Under the pieces are notes generated by a model, which did no database searches, was not told the origin of the DNA, and was given only the letters and a program-made list of their open reading frames with translations. From Siccirubricoccus phaeus (GTDB lineage Bacteria; Pseudomonadota; Alphaproteobacteria; Acetobacterales; Acetobacteraceae), in assembly GCF_008360935.1 (NCBI RefSeq), contig NZ_SRXO01000025.1:1-64000 (forward strand): a stretch of 64,000 bases of DNA, read 5' to 3'. Shown one piece after another: positions 58,785 through 64,000 of the stretch. The stretch's first letter is position 1. Every line of letters begins with the position of its first letter. A program made the position numbers and the translations under genes.

Positions 58785-60419
58785 ATGGAAGGACGCCACG
58801 GCATGCTGCCGCGGGGGCTCGAGGAAGCCATCCGCCGGCAGGAGGAATTCGGCCGCTTCGGGCAGATGTTCCCGCAGCTTCCGCCGCTCGAGGTGCCTGA
58901 CGACGCGTTGCGGCAGCTCGCCGCCACCATGCTGGATGACGGGACCTCCGGCGACAACCTGAACGTCCCGGCCGGCTACACCTATCTCGGCCAGTTCATC
59001 GACCACGACATCACCCTCGACACCTCGGCGCTGGGCGAGGCGCTGAACGATCCGCGCGGCCTGATCAATTTCCGCACGCCGCGGCTCGACCTGGACTGCG
59101 TCTATGGCGGCGGCCCGGGCGCCATGCCGCAGCTCTATGACAGGCGGGACGGGCGCAAGCTGCTGATCGGCCGCTGCGTGGCCGGCGGCGGCGGCGATCC
59201 GGGCGTGAAGGCCGGGCTGCCCAATGATCTGCCGCGGACGCGCGAAGGCCTCGCGGTGATCGGCGACCCGCGCAATGACGAGAACCTGCTGGTCGCGCAG
59301 ACCCATCTCGCCATGCTGAAATTCCACAACAAGGTGGTCGATCACCTGGATGCCGAGGGCCAGGTCCCGGCCGGCCAGCGCTTCGAGGCCGCGCGCCGCC
59401 TGGTGCGCTGGCACTACCAGCACATCGTGCTGTTCGACTTCCTCGACCGGCTGATCGACATGAACGAGCTGCAGGACGTGCTGACCGGCGGTCGCAAATT
59501 CTACTGCTTCGAGAAGCAGAGCGAGTATGCCGAGCCCTATATGCCGGTGGAATTCTCCGTCGCCGCCTATCGCCTCGGCCACTCGATGGTGCGGGAGGCG
59601 TACAGCCACAACCGGGCCTTCAACCAGGATGCCGGGCCGGCCACCTTCGGCTTCCTGTTCAACTTCACCGGCAAGTCGGGCGGCATCGTCGGCGATCTGG
59701 CGCCGGACCCCGCCGACCAGGCCGCCATCCTGGCGCTGCAGCAGGCCCTGCGGCTGCCGGGGCTGCAAATTCCCGGCGGGCCGCAGATCCCGCCCCTCTT
59801 CTCCGCCACCCTGCCGGGCGACTGGGCGATCGACTGGCACCGCTTCTACGAACTCGGCCAGCCGAAGAAGGCGCCTGCCGGGGCGAAGAAGGCGGATGGC
59901 ACGCCTTCCACCGAGAACCACTTTCACCTGAACCATGCACGGCTGCTGGACCCCTATCTGGTGCCGGCGCTGCACAAGCTGCCGCACGAGGCGAAGCTGT
60001 TCGACAGCCTCGCCTTCCTCAACCTGAAGCGCGGCGTGAAGATGCAATTGCCGAGCGGCCAGGCGGTGGCGGAGGCCATGGACATCGCCGCGCTGCGGCC
60101 GGCGGAGATCGCCGAGAGCGGCAGGGATGGCGCCATGGCGGCGAAGCTCGGCCTGCATGAGACGACGCCGCTCTGGTACTACATCCTGAAGGAGGCGCAG
60201 CTCCGCGGGAATGGCGGCAACCGGCTGGGCCCGGTGGGCAGCCGCATCCTGGCGGAGGTCTTCGTCGGGCTGCTGGAGGGGGATGCGGAAAGCTTCCTGA
60301 AACAGGATCGCAACTGGAAGCCGACCCTGCCCGCGGCCAATAAGGGCAGCTTCACCATGCCGGATCTGCTGCGCTTCGTCGGGGATCTCGACCCGATCAA
60401 CGAGGCGGGGAGCTTCTGA
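58785..60419 (+). CDS. Animal-type haem peroxidase (peroxidase-cyclooxygenase superfamily)
   Basis: A 544-residue haem enzyme. Key residues of myeloperoxidase-like enzymes are all found: D73 (haem ester) and distal H74 in GQFIDHDIT, distal R163 and second ester Glu E166 in GDPRNDEN, and proximal H266 in AAYRLGHSMVR. So a covalently bound haem is plausible. No signal peptide is seen, so it may be cytoplasmic or exported by a non-classical route. GGAGGGAGAG precedes the ATG at 58785. It appears to be a single-gene unit; a family A repeat follows. Bacterial members may make hypohalous acids or oxidise phenols; here the substrate is unknown. Confidence 0.92.
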   Translation: MEGRHGMLPRGLEEAIRRQEEFGRFGQMFPQLPPLEVPDDALRQLAATMLDDGTSGDNLNVPAGYTYLGQFIDHDITLDTSALGEALNDPRGLINFRTPRLDLDCVYGGGPGAMPQLYDRRDGRKLLIGRCVAGGGGDPGVKAGLPNDLPRTREGLAVIGDPRNDENLLVAQTHLAMLKFHNKVVDHLDAEGQVPAGQRFEAARRLVRWHYQHIVLFDFLDRLIDMNELQDVLTGGRKFYCFEKQSEYAEPYMPVEFSVAAYRLGHSMVREAYSHNRAFNQDAGPATFGFLFNFTGKSGGIVGDLAPDPADQAAILALQQALRLPGLQIPGGPQIPPLFSATLPGDWAIDWHRFYELGQPKKAPAGAKKADGTPSTENHFHLNHARLLDPYLVPALHKLPHEAKLFDSLAFLNLKRGVKMQLPSGQAVAEAMDIAALRPAEIAESGRDGAMAAKLGLHETTPLWYYILKEAQLRGNGGNRLGPVGSRILAEVFVGLLEGDAESFLKQDRNWKPTLPAANKGSFTMPDLLRFVGDLDPINEAGSF

Positions 60420-60420
60420 T

Positions 60421-60572
60421 GGAGATGGGGGCTTCGCCCCCTGTATCAGTCGGCGGGTTCCGCCGTCGGGTCTGGAACTCAGACCGGGGTCCGGGGGGGT
60501 GGTCCACCCCCCGGCGGGGTCCAGGGGCAGAGCCCCTGGTGGGGGCGGGGGCCAAGCCCCCATTCTTTCCTG
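60421..60572. repeat. Intergenic repeat, family A copy 9
   Basis: GGGGGCTTCGCCCCC, GGCGGGTTCCGCC, CGTCGGGTCTGGAACTCAGACC, GGGGTGGTCCACCCC, CCAGGGGCAGAGCCCCTGG and GGGGGCCAAGCCCCC between the convergent peroxidase and binding-protein genes. The last four modules match copy 2 at 6236 closely. Confidence 0.8.
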
Positions 60573-60574
60573 GC

Positions 60575-61810
60575 CTACCCGCGCGCCCCCAGCCGCCCCT
60601 GCAGTGCTGCCACCGCCGCTTCCGCCGGCGCCACCGTCACCAGGCGGCCGCCCTGCCATTGCAGCAGGCTCGGCCGCGCCCTTTGGTTCTGCCCCTTCTC
60701 GTCGAATCGCGCGCCCCAGCCGCTGGGGGTGCTGCCCTCGGCGATGTCGCTGGAGAGCAGCGCCGTCCGCAGCCGGTCCTTGTCCAGGCTGCCGGCGCGC
60801 TGCATCGCCTCGAAGGCGATCCGCGCCCCGGCGAAATTCGCCAGGGAATGGCCGGAGCGCGGCTCGCTGCCATAGCGCCGCTGATACAGCTCGGCGAAGG
60901 CGGCAGCGCCGGGCGCGGCGCGCTCATTCACCGCGAATTGGGTGAAGTCCACATTCATCGTGCCCTCGAATTCCGGGCCGATGGCGCGGGCCGTCTCCGT
61001 CAGGCTGTAGCCGGCGCCGCCGCCGATGACCATGCGCGGCCGCCACGCCGCCTCCCGCAACGCCCGGTAGAACAGCAATATGTCGTTCTGATAGCCGCTA
61101 TGCAGCACCACCTCGGCGCCGAGGCCGCGCAGCCGCTGCACCAGCCCGCCCATATCGGCGCCGCGCAGCGGGTAGGCCATGCGCTCCAGCAGCTTCAGGC
61201 CGCGCGCCTTCGCCTGCGCCTCCTGCGCCGTGCCGAGGCTCTGCCCGTAGAGTCCGTCCTCATGCAGGATGGCGAGCTTCAGCCCCTCCGGCGGCGCGCC
61301 CAGCAGCGGGCAGAGCGCATCGGGGATGGCGTTCACCCCCTCCCGCGCGAAATCCGCGGCGCGCGGGCAGGTGCGGAAGACGAAGCGGAAGCCGCGCTCG
61401 GTGATGGCATCGGCGATGGCGCCCAATTCGAAATAGGGCATGCCGGCCAGCTCGCTCGCCTGGGTGGCGGCGAAGCTGAGGGCGGAGGCGAAAGTGCCGA
61501 GAATGGCGCTGACGCGGGCTTCCGTCGCCAGGCGCCGCACCTCCGCCATGGCCTGGGGCTGCTCCTGCGCATCGCCCTTCGCCAGGCGGATCGGCCGCCC
61601 GAGCAGCCCGCCCGCCGCGTTGCGCTCCTCCGCCGCCAACTCCAGCCCGCGGAAGCTTTCATCGCCCAGCAAGGCGAGCGGGCCGGTGACGGGGTAGAGC
61701 GCGCCGAGGCGCAGCTCATTGGCGGGCGGCGGCGCCTGCTGCGCGGCAGCGCCCCCGGCCGCAAGGGCGGCGAGGCTGCCCAGCAGCGGGCGGCGGGCGA
61801 TGCCGGTCAT
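60575..61810 (-). CDS. Liv-type substrate-binding protein, orphan
   Basis: A 411-residue periplasmic binding protein. Signal with twin Arg (MTGIARRPLLGSLAALAAGGAAA), then the Peripla_BP_6 fold: LRLGALYPVTGPLALLGDES, ERNAAGGLLGRPIRLAKGD, ARVSAILGTFASALSFAATQ, LAILHEDGLYGQSLGTAQ and VVLHSGYQNDILLFYRAL. No permease or ATPase gene adjoins it, so it either shares one of the two Liv systems in this window or one elsewhere. Start at ATG 61810. Divergent from the quinone oxidoreductase (154 bp). Confidence 0.9.
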   Translation of the reverse strand: MTGIARRPLLGSLAALAAGGAAAQQAPPPANELRLGALYPVTGPLALLGDESFRGLELAAEERNAAGGLLGRPIRLAKGDAQEQPQAMAEVRRLATEARVSAILGTFASALSFAATQASELAGMPYFELGAIADAITERGFRFVFRTCPRAADFAREGVNAIPDALCPLLGAPPEGLKLAILHEDGLYGQSLGTAQEAQAKARGLKLLERMAYPLRGADMGGLVQRLRGLGAEVVLHSGYQNDILLFYRALREAAWRPRMVIGGGAGYSLTETARAIGPEFEGTMNVDFTQFAVNERAAPGAAAFAELYQRRYGSEPRSGHSLANFAGARIAFEAMQRAGSLDKDRLRTALLSSDIAEGSTPSGWGARFDEKGQNQRARPSLLQWQGGRLVTVAPAEAAVAALQGRLGARG

Positions 61811-61964
61811 GGCGCGGTTCCGAAGGGCGGGCGCGCGGATACTCTCCGGCCCGGCTGCTCGTGGCAACCCCCGCCGCCGCTCTTCTGCCGCTGCGCTTGA
61901 CGACGGCCCGTGCCGCGCCGATTGGTGGAGCGCCCCAGGGGGCGGATAACAGGGAGACGCCGGA

Positions 61965-62972
61965 ATGCCGAACCTGCCAGACAGCATGCGCTTCATCGAC
62001 CATGGCAAGGGCGGCGGGCCGGAGGCGATGGTGGTGGCCGCCGCGCCGCTGCCGCAGCCGCGCGCGGATGAGGTGCTGATCCGGGTGATGGCCGTCGGCG
62101 TGAACCGCCCGGATGTCGCGCAGCGCAAGGGCGAATACCCGCCGCCGCCCGGCGCCAGCCCGGTGCTCGGCCTGGAATGCGCCGGGGAGGTGGTGGCCGC
62201 GGGCCCGGAGGCCGGGCCGTGGCAGCCCGGCGACAAGGTCTGCGCCCTGACCAATGGCGGCGCCTATGCGGAATACTGCTTGGCGCCGGCGGCGCAATGC
62301 CTGCCCTGGCCGAAGGGCTACGACGCGCTGCGGGCCGCGGCGCTGCCGGAGACCTTCTTCACCGTCTGGGCGAATCTCTTCGGCCATGGGCGGCTGGCGA
62401 AGGGTGAGACGGTCCTGGTGCATGGCGGCACCTCCGGCATCGGCGTCACCGCCATCCAACTTGCGAAGGCGTTCGGCGCGACGGTGATCGCGACCGCCGG
62501 CAGCGCGGAGAAATGCGCGGCGATGACGGCGCTCGGCGCCGATCATGCGGTGAATTACCGGGAACAGGATTTCGTCGCGGCGGTGAAGGACGCCACCGGC
62601 GGCAAGCTGGCCGATGTCGTGCTGGACATGGTGGGCGCCGAGTATTTCAACCGCAATTTGCGCTGCCTGCGGATGGATGGGCGCCTCGTCATCATCGCCT
62701 TCCTCGGCGGGTTCGAGGTGGATAAGGCCGATCTGCGCCCGGTGATGGTGCGGCGGCTGACGGTGACTGGCAGCACCATGCGGCCGCGCACCACGGCGCA
62801 GAAGGGCGAGATCGCCGCTTCGCTGCGCGAGAAGGTGTGGCCGCTGCTGGAGGCGGGGCGCTGCGCCCCGCCGATCTTCAAGGTGTTCCCGCTGGCGGAC
62901 GCGGCGGCGGCGCATGCGCTGATGGAGAGCAGCCAGCATATCGGCAAGATCATGCTACAGGTCGCCGATTGA
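61965..62972 (+). CDS. NAD(P)H quinone oxidoreductase (zinc-free MDR family, PIG3-like)
   Basis: A 335-residue soluble oxidoreductase that reduces quinones or other enones with NADPH. MDR fold without zinc ligands: [47 protein letters not shown], nucleotide loop [20 protein letters not shown], and [17 protein letters not shown]. The EYPPPPGAS text places it in the PIG3/TP53I3 group. ATG at 61965 after AGGGAGA. Its TGA overlaps the ATG of a small frame that leads to the EamA gene. Confidence 0.93.
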   Translation: MPNLPDSMRFIDHGKGGGPEAMVVAAAPLPQPRADEVLIRVMAVGVNRPDVAQRKGEYPPPPGASPVLGLECAGEVVAAGPEAGPWQPGDKVCALTNGGAYAEYCLAPAAQCLPWPKGYDALRAAALPETFFTVWANLFGHGRLAKGETVLVHGGTSGIGVTAIQLAKAFGATVIATAGSAEKCAAMTALGADHAVNYREQDFVAAVKDATGGKLADVVLDMVGAEYFNRNLRCLRMDGRLVIIAFLGGFEVDKADLRPVMVRRLTVTGSTMRPRTTAQKGEIAASLREKVWPLLEAGRCAPPIFKVFPLADAAAAHALMESSQHIGKIMLQVAD

Positions 62973-63166
62973 TGTCCCGGCGCCGCGGCCCTTCGGCGCG
63001 CTGCCCCGAGCTGCGTGGCCCGGAACCGCGTGGCCCGGAACCGCATGGCCCGGAACCGCATTGCCCTGGGCAGCGCCGGCTTTGGCCACCCGCCCTGGTC
63101 GCCGGTGGCCGGCCGACTCCGCGCGGCCCGGGACCGGGATCTGCAGGGGGCAGGGCCGCCGCTTGA
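62972..63166 (+). CDS. Possible small linking frame with GPEP(R/H) repeats
   Basis: A 64-residue frame that starts in the TGATG overlap with the quinone oxidoreductase stop and ends in TTGA, overlapping the TTG start of the EamA gene. It contains four tandem five-residue repeats of the form (R/H)GPEP encoded by a 15-bp DNA repeat, and is otherwise Arg/Pro/Gly-rich. It could be a real small protein or just a frame kept open to couple translation. No homology is recognised. Confidence 0.3.
   Translation: MSRRRGPSARCPELRGPEPRGPEPHGPEPHCPGQRRLWPPALVAGGRPTPRGPGPGSAGGRAAA
63011..63070. repeat. 15-bp tandem repeat, four units
   Basis: Units CTGCGTGGCCCGGAA, CCGCGTGGCCCGGAA, CCGCATGGCCCGGAA and CCGCATTGCCCTGGG (63011, 63026, 63041, 63056). 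The first three are nearly identical, the fourth diverged. In style it is like the 42-bp array at 15663. Confidence 0.85.
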
Positions 63167-64000
63167 GCGCACCACCGCTGCGGCTGCGCGAGGGGCTGGG
63201 CTACCTCGCCATATCGGTCGTGCTGTTCGGCGGCATCTGGCCGGTCACCAAATCGGCGCTGGCGCATGCCTCGCCGCTGTGGTTCGCCTTCAACCGCGCG
63301 GCGATGGCGGCGCTGGTCGCGGGGCTGCTGCTGGCGCTGCGGCGGCGCGTCGCCTGGCCGGTGCGGCGGGACTGGCCGACGGTGCTGACCATCGGGCTGC
63401 TGCAATTGGGCGGCTTCTTCGCCATGTCGCACCTGGCGCTGGACTACATCCCGGCCGGGCGCACCGCGATCCTCGCCAGCGTCACCATCTTCTGGCTCAT
63501 CCCGCTTTCCGTCTGGGTGCTGGGGGAACGGGTCGCGGCGCTGCAATGGGCGGCGGTGGCGGCGGGGCTGGCCGGGGTGGTGGTGCTGATGCAGCCCTGG
63601 ACCATCTCCGCCGGCACGCTGGCGCTGCTGCCGGGCTATGCCATGCTGCTGGTGGCGAGCCTGTTCTGGTCCATCGCCATATTGGTCACGCGGCGCTTCC
63701 CGCCGGCGCATTCGGCGATGGAATTGCTGCCCTGGTGCTTCGCCCTGGCGGCGCTGTTCCTGCTGCCGCTGGCGCTGTGGCGGGAGCCTTCGGGGGGCAT
63801 CGGCGTGGCGGCCTGGCCGCAGGCGGTGTTCGTGGGGGCGGTGGCGGCGCCGCTCGGCACCTGGGCAACGATCGAGACGGGAAGGCAGCTTTCGGGCACC
63901 ATGGCTTCGGTGGGGTTCCTGCTGGTGCCGACGCTGGGGGTGACGCTCTCCACGCTTTGGCTGGGAGAGCCGCTGGGCTGGGATTTGCTGCTGGGCGGCG
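63163..64000 (+). CDS. EamA/DMT family transporter (partial, runs off the window)
   Basis: The first 279 residues of a drug/metabolite transporter. About nine of the ten expected helices are visible: YLAISVVLFGGIWPVTKSAL, AAMAALVAGLLLAL, VLTIGLLQLGGFFAMSHLAL, RTAILASVTIFWLIPLSVW and the second EamA repeat MLLVASLFWSIAILVTRRF with GTMASVGFLLVPTLGVTLS. The start is probably TTG at 63163, with AGGGGGCAGGG about 8 bases upstream; no ATG lies before the first helix. Inner-membrane exporter or importer of unknown substrate. The C-terminal end is missing because the window ends. Confidence 0.85.
   Translation, partial: MSAPPLRLREGLGYLAISVVLFGGIWPVTKSALAHASPLWFAFNRAAMAALVAGLLLALRRRVAWPVRRDWPTVLTIGLLQLGGFFAMSHLALDYIPAGRTAILASVTIFWLIPLSVWVLGERVAALQWAAVAAGLAGVVVLMQPWTISAGTLALLPGYAMLLVASLFWSIAILVTRRFPPAHSAMELLPWCFALAALFLLPLALWREPSGGIGVAAWPQAVFVGAVAAPLGTWATIETGRQLSGTMASVGFLLVPTLGVTLSTLWLGEPLGWDLLLGG

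Overview
The window comes from a very GC-rich alphaproteobacterium, most likely an Acetobacteraceae member of the Roseomonas type. The evidence is codon use with almost every third position G or C, the order gpmI / envC-like / ctpA / divergent polysaccharide deacetylase / rppH, an mmcB gene, argH followed directly by a small LptM-like lipoprotein, and many solute-binding proteins of the Liv and Bug families. No rRNA, tRNA or CRISPR array was seen. The organism assignment is an inference from gene content, not from a marker gene.

Region 1 (1-13.4 kb) is mixed housekeeping: the last residues of a probable IS110-type transposase, an RNA methyltransferase, the trehalose pair treZ-treY, a DUF4142 lipoprotein, the classical divergent pair ybbA-like ATPase / tesA-like esterase, thpR, a three-gene periplasmic copper cluster (DUF2946-like, YcnI-like, PCu(A)C), a trypsin-fold protease, a zincin-like metallopeptidase and pterin-carbinolamine dehydratase. 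Region 2 (13.4-30.7 kb) holds an Rrf2 regulator, mmcB, two adjacent unrecognised genes separated by a 42-bp tandem repeat, a TlpA-like thioredoxin, argH-lptM, lemA, rppH, and the cell-envelope group YibQ-like / ctpA / envC-like. A two-component system and a MipA-like outer-membrane protein sit between envC and gpmI.

Region 3 (30.8-53.5 kb) is a catabolic and transport island: an enolase-superfamily enzyme, an MFS transporter, two CaiB/BaiF CoA-transferases, an Asp/Glu/hydantoin racemase-like protein, an isochorismatase-fold amidohydrolase, a collapsed hyuA-hyuB relic, an amidase, a 2-oxoglutarate/Fe(II)-type oxygenase, two complete Liv ABC transporters (one with LivM and LivG fused) and two tandem GMC oxidoreductases. 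The mix suggests uptake and hydrolysis of amide or ureide compounds, with the ATP-dependent hydantoinase step lost by deletion. Region 4 (53.8-64 kb) has a response-regulator-like protein without its phosphorylation residues, ugpA-E-C without ugpB, a Bug binding protein, an animal-type haem peroxidase with an intact active site, another Liv-type binding protein, a quinone oxidoreductase and the start of an EamA transporter.

The most distinctive feature is intergenic. At least four families of short palindromic repeats recur. Family A is a roughly 100-150 bp chain of GC hairpins with nine or so copies, mostly behind gene 3' ends. Family B is a second hairpin set. Family C is about 115 bp. Family D is a 97-103 bp MITE-like element with 18-bp terminal inverted repeats and CTAG-type ends. 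Two unrelated genes take their TAG stop codon from the end of a family D copy, and one protease takes its C-terminus from a family A copy.
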